Assembly (NCBI GenBank): GCA_012972835.1 | Contig: JABDHK010000011.1 | Span: 62,001-126,000, forward strand | Reading direction: 5' to 3' | DNA from: Chlorobiaceae bacterium | GTDB lineage: Bacteria > Bacteroidota > Chlorobiia > Chlorobiales > Chlorobiaceae | DNA: 64,000 nt | Shown: piece by piece, positions 38,275-45,968 of the stretch | Layout of the letters: each line of letters begins with the position of its first letter | Position numbering within the stretch: the stretch's first letter is position 1 | Notes under the pieces: generated by a model | What the model was told of the DNA's origin: nothing | Databases searched by the model: none | The model's input: the letters and a program-made list of their open reading frames with translations, nothing else | Position numbers and translations under genes: made by a program

Positions 38275-39213
38275 TTAAAATGATTGCAATTTTTTAATCT
38301 CCCTGCGCCAGCAGTGAAAAAGTATATGCCCGGCATACCCTGCAAAATCCGGGTTTAAAAAAGAACGGGCCTCAGCATCAAGTATAAGATAACTCGCAGG
38401 GCTTAAAGATCGAAGCGCTGTTGTACTCTTGAACCAGCTTCCAAGATATTGCTTGACATGGGTGTCAATAGGAAAAGCATCAAAACGTCCAAGACCGAAC
38501 AGCGCGATACAGTCAGCAATTTTAAACCCTATCCCCCTGTTTTCCGACAATTTTCGGCGTACCTCCGACAAAGGCATATCCCTGTCACAAAGTCTCTGAA
38601 AGTCTACTTTCCCCTCAACCACACCCTGCGATACAGCGATAATATTGTTAGCCCTCACACGATTATTGTTTGTACAGCGACTGAGCATAAACGGGTCAGC
38701 GGCAGCAAGGCGCTCGGGATCCGGGAAGTTATACAGCTCAATCTCATTCCCTGCAAAAGTAACCGTTGTTTTCTCACCATAGGTTTTTATGAGCATCGAC
38801 ACCTGTTTCCTGATCAAGTGCATGCCAATACCCTGTGCACACATAAACGAAATCATGGTTTCAAAAGGATCCTGCCTCATGATTCGTAAAGAAAAATATT
38901 CTGCCAGAAGTTTCCATAGATCCGGATAAAATCGTGCAAAACTCTCAGGAAAAACCCGATCCATATCAATATCAAGCGAAAAATATCTCTGAAAAAAGAG
39001 AGGTATTGGTATCCCCTTTATCTCATTTTCAATGGTATTAACTTCAAATTCTTGCGTTGATATCTGACGTATAAATATCGACACACCATTGATTATCGAT
39101 GAGTAATATTCATGATTAAAATGATTTATTTCCCACAAAAAAGTTTGTCCACTAAATAGGATTTGCCTGATATCTATCTCATTTTCAGACCTGATTATAT
39201 ACGTATAAAACAA
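38275..39213 (-). CDS. OGG1-type 8-oxoguanine DNA glycosylase
   Basis: A 312-residue base-excision repair enzyme. The N-terminal OGG_N-like beta domain (FSGQTFLWEINHFNHEYYS) precedes a helix-hairpin-helix GPD domain (about 115-300). The HhH core is KLSENRGIGFKIADCIALFGLGRFDAFPIDTHV (near 220-252, quoted in pieces: GIGFKIADCIALF and FDAFPIDTHV), with the catalytic Lys in the first and Asp in the second. QDPFETMISFMCAQG near 140 is also typical. The start is a TTG at 39213, since no ATG occurs near the N-terminus. Confidence 0.82.
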   Translation of the reverse strand: MFYTYIIRSENEIDIRQILFSGQTFLWEINHFNHEYYSSIINGVSIFIRQISTQEFEVNTIENEIKGIPIPLFFQRYFSLDIDMDRVFPESFARFYPDLWKLLAEYFSLRIMRQDPFETMISFMCAQGIGMHLIRKQVSMLIKTYGEKTTVTFAGNEIELYNFPDPERLAAADPFMLSRCTNNNRVRANNIIAVSQGVVEGKVDFQRLCDRDMPLSEVRRKLSENRGIGFKIADCIALFGLGRFDAFPIDTHVKQYLGSWFKSTTALRSLSPASYLILDAEARSFLNPDFAGYAGHILFHCWRREIKKLQSF

Positions 39214-39728
39214 AATATAATTTTATTATTTTTGATAGTAATAACTAAACTCTCTAATGCTAATAAACTATAACACTCAGTATGCAATAAAATATTATAA
39301 TAAAATAAGATAAATATCATAACATAAAAATTATTTACTATTAAAGCAGAGCAATTCTTTATTGTATTAATGCATAATAATTATAAAGAATTATTATGCA
39401 TTAATACAATATTACCAAACAGAAAATTCTGATAAATAATTTCACTATAGTATGGCAAAATTGGCCATCTAAGTTTTAAGGCGGTTGTTATATTTATCAA
39501 TTTTAAGAATGGAAATCAGTAAATACTTTGACCATTTAAATCACCGCAGCATCTGAAAAGACCACTCAATGCGGCCTGATGGTGACGATCGAAAGAGAGT
39601 TGCAGTATTCACAAGAACATAAAAACAGTAAAAACACTTGTTAAGTTATATGTATTATAATACCTTCAGGCTCTTTTCAAGAGCTATCGAAATCGGTTAC
39701 CCCCTTTAAAAATTAATCTTTTCTTGAG
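39214..39728. other. Long AT-rich non-coding region
   Basis: About 515 bases with strong A/T bias and no convincing ORF on either strand. It contains the inverted repeat at 39360-39411, and otherwise stretches such as GGCGGTTGTTATATTTATC without clear meaning. Composition and lack of genes suggest acquired or degraded DNA at the edge of an accessory region. Confidence 0.6.
39360..39411. repeat. 23-bp perfect inverted repeat
   Basis: The arms 39360-39382 and 39389-39411 are exact reverse complements around the 6-base loop ATAAAG. Each arm contains ATGCAT within an otherwise A/T sequence. There is no GC-rich stem with a T run, so a standard terminator is unlikely. A protein-binding palindrome, a cruciform site or a relic of a mobile element are all possible. 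Confidence 0.85.
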
Positions 39729-39998
39729 ATGCTTAAAAAATTTATGTCCGCTTTGCGCTCGATTCCTTTTTTTGGAAAAGAAAAATCGGAGGCTTCTGAA
39801 ATTCAAGCACTCCGAGCAGCAGCTCAGCGTGGTGATGCAGCAGCTCAGTATAATCTCGGTCTTGCTTACATGAATGTTGGCGGTGTTGCTCGGCACCATG
39901 GCGAAGCCATGAAATATTATCGCCTTGTTGCTCATCAGGGATTTGAAAAAGCCATAACCGCCTTAAACGATCTTTACCCACGACAAAACGGATATTAG
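39729..39998 (+). CDS. Small Sel1-repeat protein
   Basis: An 89-residue protein. After a basic N-terminus (MLKKFMSALRSIPFFGK) it carries one to one-and-a-half Sel1-like TPR units, recognisable by AAQRGDAAAQYNLGLAYMN and GEAMKYYRLVAHQGFEKA. Sel1 repeats mediate protein contacts. Proteins of this size with one unit are often fragments or adaptors. It has no operon partner and follows the long AT-rich gap. Confidence 0.65.
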   Translation: MLKKFMSALRSIPFFGKEKSEASEIQALRAAAQRGDAAAQYNLGLAYMNVGGVARHHGEAMKYYRLVAHQGFEKAITALNDLYPRQNGY

Positions 39999-40010
39999 AA
40001 AGCGCTATTT

Positions 40011-40709
40011 TTACACAATATGCGCAAAGCAGTGAATGAGGGAAGATTGTGGAGCCTCTTCAGACCTTACAAGTTCGAAGGTGAGATTATGAGCTTCAGG
40101 AGCAAAAAGAGAGAGTACTGCCATTTCAGCCACATCACTTCGGTCAATAACGCCTGTGGTCATTCTGTCGCCGGTATCAATGCGCAGGGCGTGCATCAGC
40201 GGTTGGCCATCAACCAAGCCACCAGGACGAAGTATGGTGTATGAGTACCCCGGTTCGGAGAATAGTTTTCGTACCTCATCTTCACCTTCAAGTTTCATGG
40301 TCAGCACCTTGCCATATTTGTTCAGGGGATGGTCGGGTTTTGTAACACTGAGCGAACTTATCAGAATAAAATGTTTCACTCCACCCTCTTTGGCAATAGT
40401 TGCCAGCCTTGTAATGCCGTCACGGTCAATAGCAGCGGGCGGAGGAGCTTCAGGATCAGTGACATTGCCCCCAACCGCACAGATAACCGCATCAGCATGA
40501 CCGATGGCCGCCCGGATCTCTTCCTGATGTTCAACGGAACCAATGGTGAGCTTATCAATCACCTCCGGCCCGAAAAGCTCAAGCGCTTTTTTGCCCGATC
40601 GAACAAAAAGATGGTAATCAATATCATGACATTCCAGCCGCTTAACCACCCAAGCCCCCGTCCGGCCTGTAGCCCCGGCAACCAACACCATACCGTTATA
40701 TGATTTCAT
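40011..40709 (-). CDS. NAD(P)-binding SDR (TIP30/NmrA-like)
   Basis: A 232-residue atypical SDR. The Rossmann motif MVLVAGATGRTGAWVVKRL starts at residue 7. VICAVGGNVTDPEAPP and HFILISSLSVTKPDHPLNKYGKV follow, where the YGK may be the active-site YxxxK variant, then YTILRPGGLVDG. It belongs to the same broad family as the genes at 37349 and 50786; the substrate is unknown. It is read towards the Sel1 gene. Confidence 0.72.
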   Translation of the reverse strand: MKSYNGMVLVAGATGRTGAWVVKRLECHDIDYHLFVRSGKKALELFGPEVIDKLTIGSVEHQEEIRAAIGHADAVICAVGGNVTDPEAPPPAAIDRDGITRLATIAKEGGVKHFILISSLSVTKPDHPLNKYGKVLTMKLEGEDEVRKLFSEPGYSYTILRPGGLVDGQPLMHALRIDTGDRMTTGVIDRSDVAEMAVLSLFAPEAHNLTFELVRSEEAPQSSLIHCFAHIV

Positions 40710-40920
40710 AACTTACCTTAATATTAATATTGCTATTACCTGTCATTCCTGTTTGTTAAAAATATTCAAGAAGCATTTGCCGGACAAATATTTTGTTTCA
40801 CTATAGGATAGATCTGCTAAAATTAATTCGGCCGATGTATTATATTGATAATTACTGTATTCTGGAGCAATTACTTGCGATTATTCAACATCTTTATCAT
40901 GAGTGACCAAAAACCCTTGA

Positions 40921-41121
40921 GGAGCCGACCAAGGTTATCAGCCGCTCAATCTCATGATTGAGGTCAGCGGCAGGAGCAAAGAGAAAGCCGAAAAGAAATG
41001 GTTTGTCGAAAACCGTTGACTTCCTGCCGTCAATGCTGTGCAGGAAGAGCTGCTGAAACTTGAAAAAGTCAAGCAATTCCTTATTGACAATGATTTACGA
41101 GACCAAACTAATTTTGAATAG
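40921..41121 (+). pseudogene. C-terminal remnant of a type III restriction Res subunit, with nonsense mutation
   Basis: Read from 40921, the frame gives YQPLNLMIEVSGRSKEKAEK then WFVENR, a TGA stop, and LPAVNAVQEELLKLEK, ending at TAG 41119-41121. The conserved Res C-terminus is of the form LNL(I)IEV(S)G...W-(V/L)PAVN, so the TGA replaces the expected TGG (Trp). The region before 40918 is closed by another stop, so only the last 60 or so codons survive. It could derive from the same lost system as the fragment at 28206-28856, 12 kb away. Confidence 0.6.
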
Positions 41122-41137
41122 CTGGAGATATAAACTG

Positions 41138-41575
41138 ATGACCAGGAACAATCTGAAACAAAAAATCGATGACGCTTTATCACGCCAGCCTTCACGATGG
41201 ATGGAAAAAGCGTTACGCGATGAGGCAAAAGAGGCATGGCAGGAGAGATCTGCAGATATTGCAGTGCTTATTCTTGGTGCTTTAGAGGCAAATGGTATAT
41301 CGCAGAAAGATCTTGCTGCAAAAACAGGAGTCAGCCCTCAGCAGGTAAGCAAACTTCTCAAGGGAAATGAAAATCTTACCCTTGAAACCATAGGAAAGCT
41401 TGAAGCTGCGCTTGGCATCCTGCTCATTGCAATACCGGAAAGCGTTAGCTGGACTGAAGCTGAATTGAATACTGCGCAAGTTCAAAAAAAATCTGCATCA
41501 AGGATGAGAGAAACCAAAACATTGCGATCCACTCCACAAGGTTGTGCTGCGGAAAAAGTGGACGGTGTTCAATAG
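41138..41575 (+). CDS. XRE-family helix-turn-helix regulator
   Basis: A 145-residue DNA-binding protein, starting at ATG 41138 with GGAG 11 bases upstream; the frame is open further upstream, into restriction-gene debris. The HTH is GISQKDLAAKTGVSPQQVSKLLKGNENLTLETIGKL (about 55-90, quoted as GISQKDLAAKTGVSPQQVS and LTLETIGKLE). The N-terminal MTRNNLKQKIDDALSRQPSRW resembles antitoxins of HigA-like type. No toxin gene is adjacent on the same strand. The C-terminal tail after about 105 is low in character and may be eroded. Confidence 0.72.
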   Translation: MTRNNLKQKIDDALSRQPSRWMEKALRDEAKEAWQERSADIAVLILGALEANGISQKDLAAKTGVSPQQVSKLLKGNENLTLETIGKLEAALGILLIAIPESVSWTEAELNTAQVQKKSASRMRETKTLRSTPQGCAAEKVDGVQ

Positions 41576-41597
41576 CGCGCAACTCTCATTAAGACAA

Positions 41598-41828
41598 CCC
41601 TTTTCAGCACGAAATATAACACCAGTCATCCTCGAACCCGAACACTGGAGTGAGTGGCTTCAGGCAGGCACTCCGGGAGCCAGGGAGCTGCTGCAATCAG
41701 CCAGAGATGGAGTACTTAATATCTACCCGGTCTCAACGAAAGTCAACAATCCGCAATACAGCTTGCATGACTGCAATGCGCGGTTTGAAGATAGCGAAGA
41801 GAGAACCGAGCTTTTCAGGGATCAATAG
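41598..41828 (+). pseudogene. C-terminal fragment of an SRAP (YedK/HMCES) peptidase
   Basis: The frame reads ITPVILEPEHWSEWLQAG, then LNIYPVSTKVNNPQYS, the characteristic end of SOS-response-associated (SRAP) proteins that crosslink to abasic sites in single-stranded DNA. The catalytic Cys-2 half is absent. The frame merges upstream with unrelated sequence overlapping the XRE gene. It is a relic. Confidence 0.6.
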
Positions 41829-41907
41829 CCAGAAATACAAAAAGTGCTCCTGACAACACTATCCAGCGCGGCATCAGCACTTGGAAAAAAATTCAGGATT
41901 AAATTGG

Positions 41908-42643
41908 CTATATCTTTCCTCCATCATCCAATTGGTCAGGATTCGGTGCGGGTGAAATCGGGTTGCCGTTCAGATCAAAACATCTACTCTCTCTTGTTCC
42001 GGGAAAAACGTTGATAAGGCGAGATCGCATATCAGGATCATGAGAGAATACGGTCATCCACACACTGAAATAACCTGTCGCGATAGCATTACGTAGTATC
42101 CAGTCACGAAGCGGCTGATTTTTTGGGCTATTTTCGAGATCCGTTCTTGCCTCGTCAGCTATCAACCAAATGTTCATCCTTTGCGACACCCGATCGAGAG
42201 CGACCTGCTTACCGTTGATATCTGGGGTATACATTGCTGCCTTATGAAGGCCGGTCAGTTCAAGAGTTGCCTGTGCTTCCGCTTGCAAACCTGTTTCAAC
42301 GGTTAATTGGGATGGTTCGATCGTGCCATCCGGTAAATAGTCGAATGCAGCAAAGGTATTATCCCGGTCAGGCAGCAAGAGGTTCGCAAATAGGACATCT
42401 TGCTGCCTGCTTGGTTGAATTGCAATTGATGCAAGCAAGCAAGAAGTTATTCCATCTCCCTTTAAGATGTTCATACTTCGGTAGGCCTTGCGGCTGGATA
42501 TGCTCAACAGCTAATTGAGTCGAGATCGGTCGTTCGCAATAACTGCAATATTGGCCCAAACGAGATACGAGATCAGGCTTTGCTTCAGAGTGATGCCTGT
42601 AATCCTCTTGGACAGGTGAACTTTCTCTTTTTACCGGGCGCAT
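41908..42643 (-). pseudogene. HNH endonuclease of an ATPase-HNH cassette, frameshifted
   Basis: Two overlapping frames together form one protein of about 245 residues. Frame 1 starts at ATG 42643 (MRPVKRESSPVQED) and has the HNH/zinc motif YCSYCERPISTQLAVEHIQP, then NFLLACINCNSTKQ. It then goes out of phase near 42395. The second frame continues with QDVLFANLLLPDRDNTFAAF and runs to 41908 with RVALDR-like and DWILRNAIATGYFSVW blocks. Proteins of this form accompany AAA ATPases in Septu-like (PtuAB) anti-phage systems. Unless the shift is programmed or a sequencing error, the nuclease is truncated just after the last zinc cysteine. Confidence 0.75.
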
Positions 42644-42646
42644 GAT

Positions 42647-42862
42647 TCACTCTCCCATAGTGGCAGCTCGCTTCATCTCCAAAAACGCCTGAAAAGCAGG
42701 ATTATCAGCATATGGCCTGATTTGATCAGTCAGACGCTGCTTAAATTGCTCCAACTTAGCCTTTGGAGATAAAGTAGCCTCCTCGAGGGTCTCAAGATAG
42801 CTTTTAGCCGCCGATTTCATTTCTGCATATTGCAAACTTACCTCCGGATTTTCAACCATCTG
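42647..42862 (-). CDS. Small helical protein between ATPase and HNH genes
   Basis: A 71-residue protein, all helix by pattern (VSLQYAEMKSAAKSYLETL, KAKLEQFKQRLTDQI, NPAFQAFLEMKRAATMGE). I chose ATG 42862 because AAGGA lies 6 bases upstream; a TTG at 42892 would add 10 residues but has no ribosome site. It ends 3 bases before the HNH start, so the two are coupled. It is unrelated to anything I know. The position suggests a bridging or regulatory subunit of the ATPase-HNH complex. Confidence 0.6.
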   Translation of the reverse strand, partial: QMVENPEVSLQYAEMKSAAKSYLETLEEATLSPKAKLEQFKQRLTDQIRPYADNPAFQAFLEMKRAATMGE

Positions 42863-42906
42863 GATTCCTTCTGCTATATCCTCAATCGACAAATTACCAA
42901 GTTGTG

Positions 42907-43929
42907 CTAATGGCTATCAAGCATAAGTAGTTCGTCTCCACTATGCAAAGACTGGATCAGGAAGGGTGAGTGGGTCGTGCAGATAAACTGGATTTTCGGG
43001 AAAACCCTGCGTAAATCTTCGACAACTCGTCGCTGCCATCGAGGATGAAGATGAAGATCGAGTTCATCTATCAAGACCACGCCTTCGATTTTCTGTAAAA
43101 CCTTGTTGCCGAGATGAGGGTTGAGTTTTGCTGCCTTCTGCGCAATATCACCGACCATGGCCAGCATGCAGCGTTGACCATCGCTCAGATTTGAAAATGG
43201 TTGCCTTCCATGGGAAAATTCAACAATAACTTCTCCGATTTTTGCGTCGAAGTATAGATCGTGTGCATCTTCGACACATGCGACCAAAGCCTCCTTCACC
43301 ACACTGAAAACAGGAGTTGCATGATTATTGTCCTGATAGGCAATCCATGACTGCCATGCTATCCACCTTGTGAGCTGATTGACCGACAATCGGGGATCGA
43401 CACTATTGTGATAACCATTCACCCGTGATTGTCCTTCTTTGCCGGCGATTTTCAGGGGATCTGACACCTCGAAAGACTCTCTTGGTTCCTGCCATAAGCG
43501 ACCTGTACCATAATATGAGATCAGAGGCAAGTCAATGATATGACCGTTCCGAATCGCCTCATCGGCTATCGTTGCCAAATCTTTGATGGCAAATGCATTA
43601 CCGAAGGTTGTCCGACCCTTTGATGTATTTAACGAACGACTCCAGGTTATGTTTTGTTGGCTAACTATTCCATAAGCAGTAATTTCACATGGATAGATTC
43701 TTTCCCATTGTTCAAAATACCTGAGCATAACATCACTCGACCGAATGTGCCGGGTATCGGTATCGCGAATCCCGAGAAACCAACTGCCGATAGCCACAGC
43801 AAGTGCATCAAGTAGACTGGTTTTACCGGTTCCATTCATGCCGACAATCAGATTGAATTCGGGATGAAATAAAAATTCTTTGGACTCAAACCCCTTGAAG
43901 TTTTTCACTGTCAAACAATCAATTCTCAT
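42907..43929 (-). CDS. AAA/ABC-type ATPase of a Septu-like defence cassette
   Basis: A 340-residue RecF/SMC-type ATPase. Walker A is GMNGTGKTSLLDA near 29, the signature is FSNLSDGQRCMLAMVGDIA near 248, Walker B is GVVLIDELDLHLHP near 285, and the switch His is in ICTTHSPFLI near 315. It has no TOPRIM domain. The start is set at 43929, where ATG overlaps the upstream TGA (ATGA) and GGAGAAG lies 6 bases before it; a start 15 bases upstream is less likely. With the HNH partner it matches the PtuA-PtuB arrangement, in which the ATPase senses phage and licenses the nuclease. Confidence 0.82.
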   Translation of the reverse strand: MRIDCLTVKNFKGFESKEFLFHPEFNLIVGMNGTGKTSLLDALAVAIGSWFLGIRDTDTRHIRSSDVMLRYFEQWERIYPCEITAYGIVSQQNITWSRSLNTSKGRTTFGNAFAIKDLATIADEAIRNGHIIDLPLISYYGTGRLWQEPRESFEVSDPLKIAGKEGQSRVNGYHNSVDPRLSVNQLTRWIAWQSWIAYQDNNHATPVFSVVKEALVACVEDAHDLYFDAKIGEVIVEFSHGRQPFSNLSDGQRCMLAMVGDIAQKAAKLNPHLGNKVLQKIEGVVLIDELDLHLHPRWQRRVVEDLRRVFPKIQFICTTHSPFLIQSLHSGDELLMLDSH

Positions 43930-44171
43930 ATCAATCTTCTCCATTTTTTGACTTCGGGACCTTGTTGAAGAGCAATAAAACCCTCATCAATACACCTCTC
44001 TTCAGTACCAAATACAACACTTCTGACAACTTCACCCGGATGCTGAAAGGAGCGCACCCAATCACCACTGATAGACTCAATGTTCAAGGCAAATCCATAC
44101 TCAAGATACTCATCAAGCAGCACCTGAACAATCTTTCCGGCATTCTGGTCGCAACCGCACCATTCAAGCAT
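43926..44171 (-). CDS. Small protein at the head of the ATPase-HNH operon
   Basis: An 81-residue protein (MLEWCGCDQNAGKIVQVLLD). It contains a CGC cluster at residues 5-7, a central SISGDWVRSFQHPGEVVRS and a basic end KKWRRLI. GAGG lies 6 bases before the start, and its TGA overlaps the ATPase ATG, so it is coupled to it. I recognise no family. Its place suggests a sensor, adaptor or regulator for the cassette, but that is inference. Confidence 0.55.
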   Translation of the reverse strand: MLEWCGCDQNAGKIVQVLLDEYLEYGFALNIESISGDWVRSFQHPGEVVRSVVFGTEERCIDEGFIALQQGPEVKKWRRLI

Positions 44172-44354
44172 CCCTTGCCTCTCTTATCGAATTCATGTTG
44201 TAATCTTGCCCACTATCCACCCCTAACCTTGCAGTAATGAGTGCCGCTGAAAGGTGAGTTTTGTTGAATCACCCTATTAGGAATTATCAATCCTTGACTG
44301 TGCTCTTTTCGAGCCATCTTCTACAGTTCCAAAAAATTAGAGTTATATCACCCC

Positions 44355-44933
44355 TCAGTTAAACAGCGAAAATTTAACATTACAGGCCATGGTCAGGTCG
44401 ACCAGTGCATGCAGAAAAATTACGCTTCTGATATCGCGGTACCAGAAAAAACTCAAAGCCCAGCTGCTGGCTATCAGCATCTGCACAGGCATGAAAAATG
44501 GTTTGTAAGGACTTGTCTGTACGACATGCGTCGGAAGAATGTTGATCCAGAAAAGACCGTGGATAAGGCCACTGTAAATCATGAAGCATATAAAGCCCGT
44601 GATAAAAAGCGCCCATGGATTTTGCGTGAACCTACCGGCAAGAGCTGTTCCGATGCGAAAAACAGCATAGAACATGAAGGTTTCAGCAATGCCATTGCCA
44701 ACACTGAACACCAGCACGGTCAGAATATCGAGCTTTCGGCCTCCATCACTGGTGGAGTGCGAATAGACCCAGGCATTGACCGCAATAATCAGCAGAGAGG
44801 CGACCAGCAGAGCGATTCTCCGTGAGTCAAATTCCCGGTTGAAGGTGAGAATATCCTTCTTGAAAAAAACCATGCCAACCAGAAAGGCAAAAGCCCAGTA
44901 GGCATAAATCATCACGGGTACCGATAGAGTCAT
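44355..44933 (-). CDS. Polytopic membrane protein, possibly CPBP-like
   Basis: A 192-residue protein with about six membrane segments and no signal peptide. The motif NGIAETFMFYAVFRIG, then SGLIHGLFW and FLHALVDLTMA, resembles the EExxxR / FxxxH / HxxxD set of CPBP (CAAX-protease-like) membrane proteins, but the first Glu pair is reduced to ET. It may be a diverged member. It lies 20 bases downstream of lipA on the same strand. Confidence 0.6.
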   Translation of the reverse strand: MTLSVPVMIYAYWAFAFLVGMVFFKKDILTFNREFDSRRIALLVASLLIIAVNAWVYSHSTSDGGRKLDILTVLVFSVGNGIAETFMFYAVFRIGTALAGRFTQNPWALFITGFICFMIYSGLIHGLFWINILPTHVVQTSPYKPFFMPVQMLIASSWALSFFWYRDIRSVIFLHALVDLTMACNVKFSLFN

Positions 44934-44953
44934 TTCTCAGATGTGGTTACGGG

Positions 44954-45847
44954 TTAATGGAGTGTTTCAGTGTCACAGGTAAACGCCTCAGCATGATAGG
45001 AGCTTCGGACAAACGGTGCGGATTGTACATGGCGGAATCCGGCAGCTTCAGCAATGACCCTGTACTGCTCAAACTCCTCCGGAGGGATGTAGCGTTCAAC
45101 CGGCAGGTGTTCGGCGGAGGGCTGCAGATACTGGCCGATTGTCACCATATCGCACCCATGTCGGGTAAGATCTTTGAGCGAGGCCTTTACCTCCTCAATG
45201 GTTTCGCCCATGCCAACCATAAGTCCGGATTTGGTTGAGAGGCCATGCTTTTGTTTTGCCCGCTGTATAAGCTCAAGTGAAGCCTGGTAGTTTGCCTGTG
45301 GGCGTACCTTCATATAAAGGGATGGTACGGTTTCAATATTGTGGTTCAGCACATCGGGTGCCTCCGCCATAATAAGATCCATTGCACCTTCATTACCCTG
45401 CAAATCGGGAATCAGGCACTCAATGCTGATGTCTGGAGTCAATGCACGGATGGCTCGAATGGTCTCAACCCAGTGTGATGCGCCACCGTCCTGGAGATCA
45501 TCACGAGTAACACTGGTCAGCACAGCATGCTTTAATTGCATGGATTGAATGGCAAGTGCGATTTTTTTTGGCTCAAGAGGATCAGGGGAAGGGGGGTTTG
45601 CGGCTTTTCCGACCGCACAGAACCTGCAGGTGCGGGTACAGACACTGCCAAGCAGCAGAAATGTTGCTGTGCCTTTCGACCAGCACTCATGCAGGTTAGG
45701 GCACATGGCCGACCGGCAGACGGTGTTGAGGCTCTGGTGGTTGAGCAGCTGACGCGTCGAAGCAAATGATGCTTCGGAGGTTAACCTGATTTTCAGCCAT
45801 GCCGGTTTTTTTCCGGGACGATTCTCCATAAGGGTGTGGCGTGACAA
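44954..45847 (-). CDS. lipA: Lipoyl synthase
   Basis: A 297-residue radical-SAM enzyme that inserts two sulfurs into octanoyl groups on lipoyl domains. The auxiliary cluster cysteines are in [12 protein letters not shown] (CX4CX5C) and the radical-SAM cluster in [44 protein letters not shown] and [18 protein letters not shown] are all family blocks. The C-terminal RSSYHAEAF supplies the Ser ligand. lipB is not in the window. Confidence 0.95.
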   Translation of the reverse strand: MSRHTLMENRPGKKPAWLKIRLTSEASFASTRQLLNHQSLNTVCRSAMCPNLHECWSKGTATFLLLGSVCTRTCRFCAVGKAANPPSPDPLEPKKIALAIQSMQLKHAVLTSVTRDDLQDGGASHWVETIRAIRALTPDISIECLIPDLQGNEGAMDLIMAEAPDVLNHNIETVPSLYMKVRPQANYQASLELIQRAKQKHGLSTKSGLMVGMGETIEEVKASLKDLTRHGCDMVTIGQYLQPSAEHLPVERYIPPEEFEQYRVIAEAAGFRHVQSAPFVRSSYHAEAFTCDTETLH

Positions 45848-45916
45848 TTATTGATAGCAATACCGTAATATAGCTATTCCTCAGCAATCGGCGCTTCTTT
45901 AGCTTTGATCTGCTGT

Positions 45917-45953
45917 TACGACGAAAGGCGGGATTAACCCGCCTTTCGTCGTA
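45917..45953. terminator. Strong hairpin downstream of the acetyl-CoA hydrolase gene
   Basis: TACGACGAAAGGCGGG (45917-45932) and its exact complement (45938-45953) enclose a 5-base loop, giving a 16-bp stem. No T run follows on the minus strand, but the location after the stop at 45969 fits a transcript end for that gene. Confidence 0.75.
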
Positions 45954-45968
45954 CAAGCTTTCCGACTC

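Noticed and set aside
40938-41237. 99-codon Ser-rich minus-strand frame
   Set aside because: Shadow of the plus-strand restriction-gene debris and XRE gene; low-complexity Ser/Phe content without motifs.
41908-44171. Retron-type defence system (ATPase-HNH are also retron effectors)
   Set aside because: No reverse transcriptase gene or msr/msd-like RNA is visible around the cassette.
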